DNA from: Sialis fuliginosa
Taxonomy: Eukaryota; Arthropoda; Insecta; Megaloptera; Sialidae
Assembly (NCBI GenBank): GCA_961205875.1
Contig: OY540817.1
Span: 11,009,001-11,073,000, forward strand
Direction of reading: 5' to 3'
Length of the DNA stretch: 64,000 bases
The translations under genes and the position numbers were made by a program. The notes under the pieces are model-generated. The model did not search any database. It was given only the letters and a program-made list of their open reading frames with translations, and was not told where the DNA came from. This document shows, one piece after another, positions 54,501 through 63,489 of the stretch. Every line of letters starts with the position of its first letter. The first letter of the stretch is position 1.

Positions 54501-56851
54501 TATCGATTGAAATGAGAACCTCTTCATTTTGTGATGTCGGTTAAAAAGTTAAAAATATGAAGCTGTTTTTGCACTTTATAAATGCAAATACGTTAAAAAA
54601 AATTTGTTTTATTATAGTTAATGCCTAAAATTATCAAAAGACGATATTTTTTTCCTATTCTGTATTTTTTCAATTCACACTGTTAAGTTTTAATTAAAAA
54701 ATATTTTTAATCCTTAATATATATAAAGCTCAACGTCTCTCTGTCTGTCTGTCTGTCTGTCTGTCCGTTAGTTACCTTATCACTCGAGAACCACTTATCC
54801 GATTTACGTGTTTTTTTTTAATTCATAGGTACGTTCTCTGGCCAGGTTATAGGCTATATTTTTTTACGTTAGGTAACATAACAACTAAGCAGTGACGATA
54901 ATAGTAAATCAAGTCGGAAAAAATTTTGCCGTCGGCGCGTTGTTTTGTAATACGCTGCCTAAACCGTTCAATATAGAACAAAATAATGTATTAAAGAATT
55001 GTGTAGAATCAAAAGTTCTACAATAAAGTCAGCGACACGATATGTCTAACTTTTATATTTAAGCCACAATGACTGCTTTTATGTTACAAAGAAAACATAA
55101 AATATTTGGGTTCTGTTTACATGGACTTATGACCTGCAAAACATTAATCCTTATCAAAATAAATGATTTCATCGTCATAAGTACTTAATGTAGATATAAT
55201 TTGCCATTTACAGCATCCAATTTGGTCGTATAGTTTAGAAAATATCGAAATATACATATTAGAACATATTATTCGCGCGATTGCGACTAGGGCATGTAAA
55301 CCGGTTTTAACCGTAACCGGTTATCCGGTTTTTGTTAAAATTTACCAAAACCGTAAAACCGGGTTTTTCCCGAAAAACCGAAAGTCAATTATATATATGT
55401 ATATATTTTTTTTTGTTTCTTTAAGTGACAAATAATTTTATTTTTTTACTGTTATTCATGAGTATTTATGTTGTGAATTAATTTAAATTAAAAAAAGGGT
55501 GACAATGTGTAAATAAAAATACTATAGCGGAGTAAATGGAATTTAAAGGTCATTCGTGAATTGTATAATAATATGTTAATAAAGGAGATTATACCATTTC
55601 AAGTTCAAATTCAGACTAATCAATTTCAAATTGGGAATTGTAAATTCCTCATTATGAGATGAAAATAAATAAATAATTTATTTCAATATAATATAATGTA
55701 TTATAATACATACAAAATATATTTACTATAGCTGCAATTATAGCCTGCACATACTACCACGAACCCCCAGATTGGAATTGTTGGCGGACCCCATAAGAAA
55801 TTTTTTCTTGGCCAGGCTTTTTTTCGGCCATTGAATTAATAATTTAAATACGTAAATATACCATTCACTGACTTTTATTTTTGCTCGCTGGGCCAGATCC
55901 CCCTTAGCCCTAGACCCCCAGGCTAGAGCCTTGCCCCCCCCCCCCCCCTAACACACTCATATAGGGGCCACTGTTGCAATTATTATTTAACTTATTATTG
56001 TTACGAATATTAATTAATTAAGTTAACATATATTAAAAAAAAATATTTTTAATTTTATTTAAAATCTATTATTTACAGTTTGAAATTGAATAGTCCCAAT
56101 TTGAACTTGAAAAGGTATAGTTAAATAAGTTTTATTTTTTTAATATTAATTTATTATTTTATTTAAATAGCTTAAAACATTTTTTAAACTTAATTGAAAA
56201 ACCCGACTAAAAACCGGTTAACCGGTTTTTCATATTATGAAAAAACCGAAAACAGGTTTTTGTAATTTTATCGGGTTTTTGTATGCCCTAATTGCGACCG
56301 TGCGCGGGGAGCGGCGAGGGAACATGCCAACACGCTGGGAAGAACAGGCCGGTATTCTATTGATTGTCAATTGTTTATTTTGTTTTCAATAATTAACTTT
56401 TAAATTTAAATAGAACAAAAATTATTTTTACTTTTTATTCTGATTCGTTTTTGTTAGGTAGGTAATTTAAGTGTTATTTGGTTTTTATTACATTAATAAC
56501 TAATCGTGTTTGTAATTAATTCAACTATATATTTTTTAAATCCTAAACAATAATTCCGTAGTCCACGCGAGCGAAGCCGCGTGGGCCCAGCTAGTATATT
56601 ATATATTTAAACAAAAACTTACTGTTAAGACCGTATTCGATTTGCTGTACCGAGTTATTCCCGTAGAACCCATAATACGAAGGGTTCTTCATGGCTCTGA
56701 CATAAAGGAACGTGGTTCGAATCCACTCCATTGCTACAGAGAGGTCGGTGATAGTGCGGAGGACCACCTCGGCGTTCAGATGTTCCCCCAAATGTTTGTG
56801 AAGACTGCTTTCGATTAGCTGCTGTCCACCCACCAATTTCTGGTAATGCTC
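42559..56851 (-). CDS. HFM1: HFM1/Mer3-like meiotic DNA helicase, C-terminal part (5' end beyond right edge)
   Basis: HFM1/Mer3 is a superfamily 2 (Ski2-like) DNA helicase of the meiotic ZMM group that stabilises recombination intermediates and promotes crossovers. Nine exons join in a single open frame (4476 nt): 56851-56623, 48678-48530, 48346-48162, 47582-47485, 47426-47209, 46765-46524, 46380-46286, 46086-44148, 43921-42601. All junctions keep phase and have GT-AG ends. Residues 1-126 of the fragment match the segment after helicase motif VI and the winged helix (ESSLHKHLGEHLNAEVVLRT, then LTPTRSGELMARYC). Residues 127-400 match the Sec63-like domain (RVSDKRILNELNK, IRFPFLGRIQNRDMKV, AKLWENSPYVSIQLERIGP). 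The remaining roughly 1085 residues are a low-complexity tail. The ATPase motifs are not in this window. The gene reads toward spinster, head to tail. Confidence 0.93.
42601..43921 (-). CDS. HFM1: HFM1 exon I, terminal exon with Gln/Asn/Tyr-rich repeats and stop codon
   Basis: 1321 nt from a TTTTAG acceptor at 43922-43923 to TAG at 42603-42601. The frame agrees with exon H. The middle (about 42890-43260) encodes six to seven degenerate copies of a roughly 20-residue unit with an N-N-Y-E-Q ... E-P-L-L core followed by a Q-Q-Q run, which resembles prion-like low complexity. The end is SFFRSIRSNFE. Open frames on the plus strand here are shadows of this biased composition. Confidence 0.86.
44148..46086 (-). 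CDS. HFM1: HFM1 exon H, giant low-complexity tail exon with tandem repeats
   Basis: 1939 nt open throughout. The TTTTCAG acceptor and first codons (VGIDVEVKFKVPPIKLYLRK) continue the last HFM1 domain strands. The rest is a roughly 620-residue Asn/Lys/Asp/Thr-rich polar, probably disordered tail. A 47-residue unit (141 bp) is repeated about three times at 44500-44920, each with a D-N-E-I-I-x-I-D-N-D core and a T-N-K-Q-E-I-D-F-K core; a weaker fourth unit lies upstream. Two tryptophan-centred patches (SLWNDD, GVSWKSPVFCLFNDP) stand out and could be binding motifs. It ends phase 2 at GTAAGT, which joins exactly to exon I. Confidence 0.88.
44500..44920 (-). repeat. Tandem 141-bp coding repeat in HFM1 exon H
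   Basis: Three head-to-tail units of 141 bp (for example the CCCAAAAC landmark at 44611 and again at 44752). The period is a multiple of three, so the reading frame is kept. The units are nearly identical at DNA level, indicating recent expansion. Confidence 0.85.
46128..46269. mobile_element. pogo-like MITE inside HFM1 intron G-H
   Basis: 142 bp with TACAGTACAAACTCGTTAAT and ATTAACGCGAGCTTATACTGTA as inverted ends and TA at both edges. It fills most of a 199-nt intron, lying 17-18 nt from the donor and about 42 nt from the acceptor. Confidence 0.65.
46286..46380 (-). CDS. HFM1: HFM1 exon G
   Basis: 95 nt after TTCTTACAG. It encodes DKQLTKEVTKTVELKFNEEH then FVFAHVISKTW, the last strands of the Sec63-like region. 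It ends phase 1 at GTAAAT. The downstream 199-nt intron is mostly a pogo-like short element. Confidence 0.85.
46524..46765 (-). CDS. HFM1: HFM1 exon F (end of Sec63-like domain, Ig-like fold)
   Basis: 242 nt after CTTATAG. It encodes INKAPPMGNNIKEFVDHLPK, then beta-rich YVNVSLKILNINEVSVW and HRIDLIVGDSENNLLLSEKF, matching the RHPPFGTQI and LIIGD blocks of HFM1. Donor GTGAGT, phase 2. Confidence 0.92.
46789..46955. mobile_element. AT-rich hairpin repeat in HFM1 intron E-F
   Basis: TAAAAGTGCTTAAATATATT at the left and ACTTAAGTGCTTTTA at the right. Repeated AAGTACTT and AAATACATTTA words lie between. Confidence 0.6.
47209..47426 (-). CDS. HFM1: HFM1 exon E
   Basis: 218 nt. Acceptor CTCTCAAG with GT completing Cys. 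It encodes LAEYLQYSDRAYISHMNTVT, CFSAKLWENSPYVSIQLERI and GPVLSSILVSAGKTSFEII, closely matching the HFM1 block with KLWENS and QLEKIG. It ends phase 0 before GTACTT, a weaker donor. Confidence 0.92.
47485..47582 (-). CDS. HFM1: HFM1 exon D
   Basis: 98 nt, acceptor TTATTCCAG, completing TG|T (Cys). It encodes IIQSILGRLPIIDMSLKQES then IKIMRIAERVAG, matching the Sec63-domain helix of HFM1. It ends phase 1 at GTAAGT. The intron to exon E is 58 nt, the shortest accepted intron in the window. Confidence 0.9.
48162..48346 (-). CDS. HFM1: HFM1 exon C (start of Sec63-like domain)
   Basis: 185 nt after TCTTCTAG. It encodes SILQMLQLISRAHEFEDVPL, RVSDKRILNELNK and TIRFPFLGRIQNRDMKV. The last two are diagnostic of HFM1/Mer3 rather than of the related Ski2 or BRR2 helicases. 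Donor GTAAGA, phase 2. Confidence 0.94.
48530..48678 (-). CDS. HFM1: HFM1 exon B (winged-helix segment)
   Basis: 149 nt. Acceptor TTTATCAG; its GG completes the split codon from exon A. It encodes LCQNEITKLKNLGMLTVDEE, then LTPTRSGELMARYCLSVNTM and QLFTE, matching the HFM1 segment with T-x-x-G-x-L-MARYY. It ends phase 0 at GTAATT. Confidence 0.92.
50184..50491. mobile_element. MITE family C, copy 2
   Basis: The ends AAGAATTGCTTGAGT and ATCAAGCAAATTCTT are inverted repeats, and AACGCTATCTGCTAGGT pairs with its complement near the right end. It lies in the 7.9-kb HFM1 intron. Confidence 0.75.
50492..52904. other. HFM1 intron, stretch without recognised gene
   Basis: AT-rich with G runs at 50585 and 52709 and alternating TTCCGGAA-type words at 50640-50880 (repeated GGAACTTATAGA or its complement) that suggest a decayed palindromic element. 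No gene recognised. Confidence 0.4.
52905..53075. mobile_element. pogo/Tigger-like MITE
   Basis: TACAGTGAAATCTCGTTAAT at the left and CGTAACGAGGTTCCACTGTA at the right. It is an inverse-orientation relative of 36444-36593. Confidence 0.72.
53240..53470 (+). mobile_element. Old fragment of the Helitron 5' region
   Basis: Shares GATTTACGTGTTTTTTTT, AGCAGTGACGATAATAGTAAAT and GTCGGAAAAAA in the same order as the Helitron starting at 54711, but is more diverged and lacks both ends. Confidence 0.6.
54736..54766 (+). repeat. CTGT microsatellite in Helitron A
   Basis: About six tandem CTGT units followed by CCGTTAG. The same array, longer, occurs in inverse orientation at 63422-63460 in Helitron B, so it is part of the element. 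Confidence 0.8.
55288..56290. mobile_element. Non-autonomous hAT-like element nested in Helitron A
   Basis: The ends TAGGGCATGTAAACC and GTTTTTGTATGCCCTA form short terminal inverted repeats (TAGGGCAT core). It is flanked by exact 8-bp direct repeats ATTGCGAC at 55280-55287 and 56291-56298. An 8-bp duplication with short TIRs is diagnostic of hAT. The subterminal DNA is rich in ACCGGTT/AACCGGT words. No transposase frame is present. Confidence 0.85.
56623..56851 (-). CDS. HFM1: HFM1 exon A (most 5' exon in window)
   Basis: 229 nt after a TTCTTACAG acceptor. It encodes EHYQKLVGGQQLIESSLHKH, LGEHLNAEVVLRTITDLSVA, then MEWIRTTFLYVRAMKNPSYYG, closely matching HFM1 just after the RecA2 helicase motifs. 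Donor GTAAGT, phase 1. The next exon is 7.9 kb downstream across an intron containing a Helitron with a nested hAT-like element. Preceding exons with the GRAGR-type motif are not visible up to 64000. Confidence 0.93.
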
Positions 56852-56990
56852 CTGTAAGAAATATAATAATGTACTAGAAATTCATTCAATCATTTTTTTT
56901 CGGTTCCATTTGCCTATGTTTTAGCTTTGGATCAAAAATTAATTGTCCCAAAATTTCAGATTTCTAGATCAATACTGTGAACGGCGCAAA

Positions 56991-57208
56991 AATTACTTTT
57001 TTACGTACGCGTGAATAGCTCGTCGAAAAAAAATGGATTTAACTTTTTATGATAATGTATAAACGATCATATCTTTATAAAGACTGGATCTATGAAATGA
57101 GCACTTAGAATCTTTTTTGTAGGAAATTTAATTCTCTATGTTATGCTGCTGTAAAAAATTAAAATAAATAAATTTTTCAACGAGCTATTCACGCATAAGT
57201 AAAAAAAT
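56991..57208. repeat. Inverted repeat in HFM1 intron
   Basis: CGTGAATAGCTCGTCGAAAA at the left and TTTTTCAACGAGCTATTCACG at the right, extended by AAATTACTTTTTTAC and AAGTAAAAAAAT. About 40-nt arms. Confidence 0.65.
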
Positions 57209-57293
57209 ATTTTTCCCATGTTAATCAAATGGGAAAAAGACTCGGTTTGCGTCGTATATTTACAATTAGTACAAAATTAAATAGATACTAACA

Positions 57294-57790
57294 TAAGGTA
57301 CTGGCACCAGTAATGGCCGCTATAAGAACAAGGTTTACTGTTTTTGTGATTTTCGGGCTTCTTTTTTGTAATTCTTATGAACTCATGTTACTAATAAAAC
57401 AAGTAACTCTTTATTTAATCAATTTAATAACCAAAGTCCGCAAATATAGTTTTTTTTTTAATTATAGCCTTCTATTTTGTTTATATTTTTTCTCCAGTAA
57501 TGGATAAAGTAAAACCAGTAACGAGCACGCAGTGATGGACACTTGCTAATGATTACAAAATGATAAGTACTACGACATAAAAGATATAAAAGAAAGAATC
57601 GTCAAATTTGAAACACTGCTATGATAATATAATTAATAAATAAATTATACTAATAATTAGTTTAAATATCCACCATTTTGACACCTATTGACCATAGTAA
57701 TAAAATATCAACAAATAATTCTAACTCAGTACATTTAATTTAAAAATAGCCATTACTGGGGTCATATCCAAGACTGGTGCCAGTACCTTA
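57294..57790. mobile_element. MITE family A, copy 6
   Basis: Termini TAAGGTACTGGCACCAGT and ACTGGTGCCAGTACCTTA, an exact inverted pair. It lies in the HFM1 intron upstream of exon A. Confidence 0.85.
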
Positions 57791-58074
57791 TTTCACAAAC
57801 GATAAAATCCTTAAACATTACAGAGAAATGTCGCAACGGCAATAACAATGATAGCAAAACTGATTGTTCAAATGAATGAACACTGCGCAATGATTATTTA
57901 ATAAATACATATCTGAAAATTCGAATTTACACCTCATTAGTGCACATGATTTAAATATGTATAGCGTCTATTAGGAATGTGTTTTCACACATCCATTATT
58001 ATTGTTCTTCTGTGATTGTAATTAGTTAGGTAATAAATAAAACCCAAGGCTTTTGATTAGCATTTTTCCTTGCC

Positions 58075-58250
58075 CGCTCATTCAGAGTATGTTTTTATGG
58101 AATTGAAAACTGCACGACCAGAAAGAGTACGTTTTGTTTGTTTTTTTTTACATTTATTAACCGCTTCCTTATTTCTCCTTTCCCGCTTATTCAGAGTATG
58201 ATTTTATGGAACTGAAAACTGCACGACCAGAAATAGTTTGGTTTTTACTT
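58075..58250 (+). repeat. Two-unit direct repeat, about 109-bp offset
   Basis: Units beginning CGCTCATTCAGAGTATG (58075) and CGCTTATTCAGAGTATG (58184), both continuing through GAAAACTGCACGACCAGAAA. They differ by a few substitutions. Non-coding. Confidence 0.7.
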
Positions 58251-61200
58251 CCTCGTCATATCAAAACGATAGGAGGAAATTATTTGATCATTTGTAAAAG
58301 CACAACAATTTTTGATCGCCGATTTCCGTTTTAGGTCAAAGCACACTTTTCGTTCCGTGTCTGTGTGTCTGTCCTACAAATCATTGTCACGTGTATAACT
58401 CATAAATCACTATATGCATTTTAAATGATCCCATATAAAATAATCAAAATCAGACGAATGCAGTATCCCAAAAGTGTAATTTTTAGGGTTCCGTAGAAAA
58501 CTAGGAACGCTTATAGTTTCGCTCTGTTCGGTACTGTGCCATTACTTGGCTTGGCATACTTATTTGTTGTTATTTTTTGCGTATTTCTGTGGTGGTTTTA
58601 ATCTCTTTTTAATGGACTTGTGGTAATAATGTGTGATGAAATTTTCATTGAGATGTTTTAGAAGATGATTCGGTGAGTGATTGAATCATAAAATTAGGTT
58701 CCACTGTATACATATATTGACAACTGAAATACAAGTCGAAAATTCCAGGAAATGTTCACTACATATGCAGTGACGAAACGTTGGAAGAAGAAGATATAGA
58801 TAATAGATATCAATAGATAATGGTGGATGTATTAAATATTGCAATCGCTTTATTGTTTTACTTTTAATAATCATACATTGCACAATCAACTTTCAAACAT
58901 TTCTAGGTATTGTAAAAATTTACATTTTAATTAATGGGAAATCGTTTATCTGCTCATCATAGATTTTTGTCGATTTTTTTTTATATTATGTAATCATGCT
59001 AATATAACAATTTGTATTGTTTTATAGGCAGTATAATCTATTTTAATACTTTCAAATAAAGTTTGTATATCTGTTTATTTATTCCGACTTAACAATCGAA
59101 TTAAAATTCTAAATAATTCGGGCAAGATATACATGGGTGTTTATAGCCACAGATGTATTTTTGAGTTAGAAAATAATATACAAATATGGTCATATTCTAC
59201 TAATTGAGATCTACATTTCGACACCCCACATGCCTAGATATGAAAATAAAAATTTTAAAAATCTATGACGCCCCTCTCTATTATTCCAAAATTTAAAATT
59301 ATATTGTTGACTTAAGTATTGTCGTTGTTAGTCCCACCAAAGCCTCGTTACCAAATTTTTTTCAGATTTTTTGAGCCAGTAGTTACCATGTTAGAGGGCG
59401 GAGAGAGTGGTGCCATTTTTGAGTAAGAAAGAAAATGAAAAACATGGTCAAATTCAATTGATTGATATCTACATTTTGATACTGCTCACATCTTGGTATA
59501 TATACATATTTAATTTACTTAGCTTTGCTTAGCGCCCCCTCTGAAAAATTATTTTTCCATCTTTTACTAGAGGGCATCATTTTACATGTAAATATAAAAA
59601 TTTTAAGTTTCTAGCTTATATAGTTATCGAGATATTTTGCTTTGACTGAAAAGGACGGACGGACGACAAAGTGAGATTAATAGGGTTTCTTCGGAACCCT
59701 AAAAACTACTATAAAACAACACACAAACTAAAAAAATCTAAAATATTATCATTGATTTCTGCAGTATTAAATCATAAATAATTTTTAAATAAATACAAAT
59801 AATTTAAAATAAAACTCATACTCATATTAACCTCCTGCCATGATCGCCCTGCGGTAATACCCACATCCATTCTATCATCCTTCTCTAATTGAGGTGTTCA
59901 TACATTAACACACAATAACTGGCTGTATTTTTAAACAAACTAAAAATGCAACACTTCCCAATCACGCTGTAGAATTTAAATCTTACATTGATATTTATTA
60001 TTCCGCCCACTCTTCTTAATAGATGTGAATTATTTAATGTAATGAGTGCTATAAACTTATGCGCAGGCACGATCACGCTACTTAAAAATGGGGTAAACGA
60101 ATCATTATTGTTCTAAAACATGGGCTTGGTTTCAGCAAACAGAATATTTTCATCGAGTGTGAATTTAAGGATACTTGATTGTCATGGGATATAACTTTTA
60201 TGGTATTTGTCTGTGTGTGTCTGTACTTAAGTAGTTTCTATATGTAAGTAATAACTGGGGGGTCTAAAAAACAGTCAAAATAGCACGCAATTTTTATATA
60301 ATTTTCAGGGTTCCATCAAAACGAAATCCCTATATTAACTCAAAAGCTACTGAACCGATTGGCAGGGCCGTAACTACCACCACCAAGCATAGGAGGGGGA
60401 GGGGGGGGGGAAAGTCTTTTTTACGAAATCGGATTTAAAAAGTTTTGAGTTAAACTCATTTTGATTTAACACGGAGAAAATTTGTCAAAAACAAAAACTA
60501 AAAAAAAAAAATTGTTTAATACATTTATAGAATTATCTTTAGCGCCATCGCATAGTACATAAAAAAATTTACAAAAAAAGAATGTCCCTCTACCATTTGT
60601 TGCTCACATGATATCAACGAATCAATTTTTATTTTTAAATGTGTTTTTTAACCGATTTGATTTGGAACTTGTCACACTTACATGATTTTTAATCATAAGG
60701 ATTATATGTATTTCCCCAAAATTTTTATTTAATCGATTTTATTGGTCGTTGTATATTTGTATATTTCATATTACATGGTACCTTATAAGAAAGTAAAAAG
60801 ACAGTAGCACCTGTAACTAATAACGTATATTGTCACTTTGTGTTACTGTATTTAAGGGTTGAGGGATGGAGGGTTGAGAAATTATTTTATTATTTTATAA
60901 AATTGACTACGTTAGCTATATATATTGACATTCTATTGATTGCTCTACGATTATTAGTTCTGGAGATATATAAACATTCAAAGTGTGACATATTTTCGTT
61001 GCATTCGTTCTCCCGAGGTTACGCTTTAATACCAAGTATTGGGGAAGACGTAGTTCGACGTTAAATTTGAGATATTTTGATCCCTTAATTATGTTGATGA
61101 GCGTATCTTAAAAGTAATTAAAACACTTTCAATTTAAAAAACTAGAATTGGATACAAAATAAGATATTTATATTACAATAACCTACATTAACTATAATTG

Positions 61201-62593
61201 ACTGTGAAATAATGACATACAACAATGTAAAGTAAAAATATTGAAATGCATTACATATTTTAACATATACCGGATGTTCAGAATAAATCGTAACGAATTT
61301 TTTTTTCGAAAATTAAGCTACATTATTGAAAATTTTTCAGACAAAAGTTACTCAGTTTAGAGGGGGCAACATCATCATATTTATTTTTATTTTTTGATAT
61401 TTTTGTTAATGGTACTTTTTGAAATAAAACTTGTAACGATTTATTTTGCACACCCGGTATATAACATGACAGCATTTAGATTGCAATATTTTTTTTAATT
61501 AACTGCACTAAAATTATGTTAATATTGTCAAGTACACACACAAATATTATAAATTATAATCTGCAGCACTTAGCATGAGTTAACAAGCCTTTACACAAAA
61601 TCAACTAATTTCATATATTTTGAAACATTGCACTGATGAGAAAATTCGCGTTCTAATTTGTATTTTCTCATAACTCACAGAATCAAACATGCATGTGTGG
61701 AAAAAGAATAATGCGAAATTTAAATAATAAATGTAACATATGAAATTGACATAAATAAATAATCAAGACCCTCAATGCTGTGGCTATATGCCCTATGGCA
61801 GTGGTTTCCAAACTTTATGTTACTGCACCTCTCTTTAAAAAAATCTAATCTTCAGATTACTATGCATCTGTCTATTCGGAGAGGTTATTCTCGAATGCAG
61901 GAAATGTTTTTGAAGAACATATGTAGGGCTAGAGTATTATAAAAAAAAATTAAACAAGTCTTATTTTTACACCATACCAATTGGAAATTTTCAAAAATCT
62001 TTGATATACAGGAAGAGTCATATCATGAACAGTTTATTGAGAAAAAAATTTCAAGCAAAAAAGTTCATATGAACATCAACTCTTCGTGAGGGAGCTACAG
62101 ATTCTCAAAGATTTTGTCTCAAATTAGTTTTTATTTAATATTTTGAGAACCCATTGTGATACTGTAATTGAATTTGATACCCGATTTAGTATTAATATAC
62201 GTGTTGTCGATTTCCAGTATCAACCAATGATTATTTAGACCAGGTGGTGAGTTTTTTTTTCGTTCTTAATTTTTTTTCTAAAAAAATTCTACTAGAATTC
62301 AAGCTAAGTTTTTCTCTTTATGTGGCCGTCCGCCGCCCCTTGTGAACTGGCACCCCGAGCGGTCGCTCAGGCTACATTCCTAAAGCCAGCATTGCTGTTA
62401 TACATTAACAAAATAAGCAGCGAATTTTAATAAATATAAAAATTTTAAACATCAAACATTCTTTTTTCCAAAGCTTACTTGACTTTTTAATATTGCACTT
62501 GAATTATTGTTATAGTTTTTGACTGACGCCTCGACTAACAAACTAACAAACATATTTTAGTTTTTCATGGCCAATGTGATTTTTATTAAATAA
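58251..62593. other. Upstream HFM1 intron, stretch without recognised exon
   Basis: AT-rich DNA with GGGTTCCGTAGAAAACTAGG (58487) and inverse TTCTTCGGAACCCTAAAAAC (59686), which may bound a decayed 1.2-kb element. No segment resembling the missing HFM1 helicase motifs was found on the minus strand. Confidence 0.4.
61268..61460. mobile_element. Short TIR element
   Basis: ACCGGATGTTCAGAATAAAT at the left and ATTTATTTTGCACACCCGGT at the right, 193 bp. A half-copy of a similar element starts near 38163 (ACCGGGTGTTCGTAATAAAA). Confidence 0.6.
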
Positions 62594-63422
62594 CTAGCTG
62601 GGCCCACGCGGCTTCGCTCGCGTAGACTACGGAATTATTGTTTAGGATTTTTGAAAAATATAGTTTAATTAATTAAGTACAAACACGATTAGTTATTATT
62701 GTAATAATAATTTATCAATACCTAAATTACCTAACAAAAACGAATCAGAAGAAAAAAGTACAAATAATTTGTGTTCTGTTTAAATTTAAATGTTCATTAT
62801 TGAAAACAAAATAAACACAAACGATCAGCCGAGGGACTCCGAATATCTACCGAGCGTACGCGAATCCAGTCTGATGTACTCGCTTCGATGCGGCACGACA
62901 CCATACATTTAAGATGTTACCTTTATAAATATATTTTAAGATATTTTCTAAACTATACGACCAAATTGGATGCTGTAAAGGGCAAACTATATCTACATTA
63001 AGTGCTTATGACGATGAAATCATTTATTTCGATATGGATTAATGTTTTGCAGGTCATAAGTCCATGTAAACAGAACCCAAATATTTTATGTTTTTTTTGT
63101 AACATAAAAGCAGTCATTGTGGCTAAAATATAAAAGTTAGACATATGGTGTCGCGGACTTAATTGAAGAACTTTTGATTCTACACAATTCTTTATTACAT
63201 TATTTTGTTCTATATTGAACGGTTTAGGCAGCGTATTACAAAACAGCGCGCCGACGGCAAAAATTTTTCCGACTTGATTTACTATTATTGTCACTGCTTA
63301 GTTGTTATGTTATCTAACCTAAAAAAATATAGCCTATAACCTGGCCAGAGAACGTACCTATGAATTAAAAAAAAAAACACGTCAATCGGATAAGTGGTTC
63401 TCGAGTGATAAGGTAACTAACG

Positions 63423-63460
<38 letters not shown>

Positions 63461-63489
63461 GAGACGTTGAGCTTTATATATATTAAGGA
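62594..63489 (-). mobile_element. Non-autonomous Helitron, copy B
   Basis: On the minus strand it starts TCCTTAATATATATAAAGCT after an A and ends in the same CGCG hairpin plus GGGCCCAGCTAG before a T. 896 bp, co-linear with the outer parts of copy A. It includes the tetranucleotide array at 63422-63460. The open frame at 62998-63294 lies within it and also occurs, broken, in copy A; it is not known to encode protein. Confidence 0.82.
63422..63460 (-). repeat. CTGT/ACAG microsatellite in Helitron B
   Basis: About nine tandem ACAG units. It is the counterpart of 54736-54766, with more repeat units. Confidence 0.85.

Larger units (their letters stand above)
54711..56594 (+). mobile_element. Non-autonomous Helitron, copy A (interrupted by a hAT-like element)
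   Basis: Begins with TC after an A (TCCTTAATATATATAAAGCT) and ends CTAG before a T. Just inside the 3' end is the hairpin CCACGCG-AGCGAAGC-CGCGTGG. These are the Helitron hallmarks: A|TC...CTRR|T insertion with a 3' hairpin. It carries a CTGT microsatellite near its 5' end. Without the inserted 55288-56290 block and its duplicated 8 bp it would be 873 bp, close to the 896 bp of copy B. No Rep/helicase is encoded. Confidence 0.82.

Noticed and set aside
56708-56725. GGTTCGAATCC, resembling a tRNA T-loop
   Set aside because: It falls within HFM1 exon A coding for IRTT on the other strand. No acceptor stem or D-arm can be drawn around it.
59831-59900. Minus-strand frame that could be a missing upstream HFM1 exon
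   Set aside because: The conceptual protein does not resemble the HFM1 segment expected before EHYQKL, which should contain a GRAGR-type motif, and no clear acceptor/donor pair frames it.
62998-63294. 98-codon minus-strand open frame
   Set aside because: Lies wholly inside Helitron B; the matching stretch in Helitron A is interrupted. It is not a known Helitron protein, so not called as a gene.
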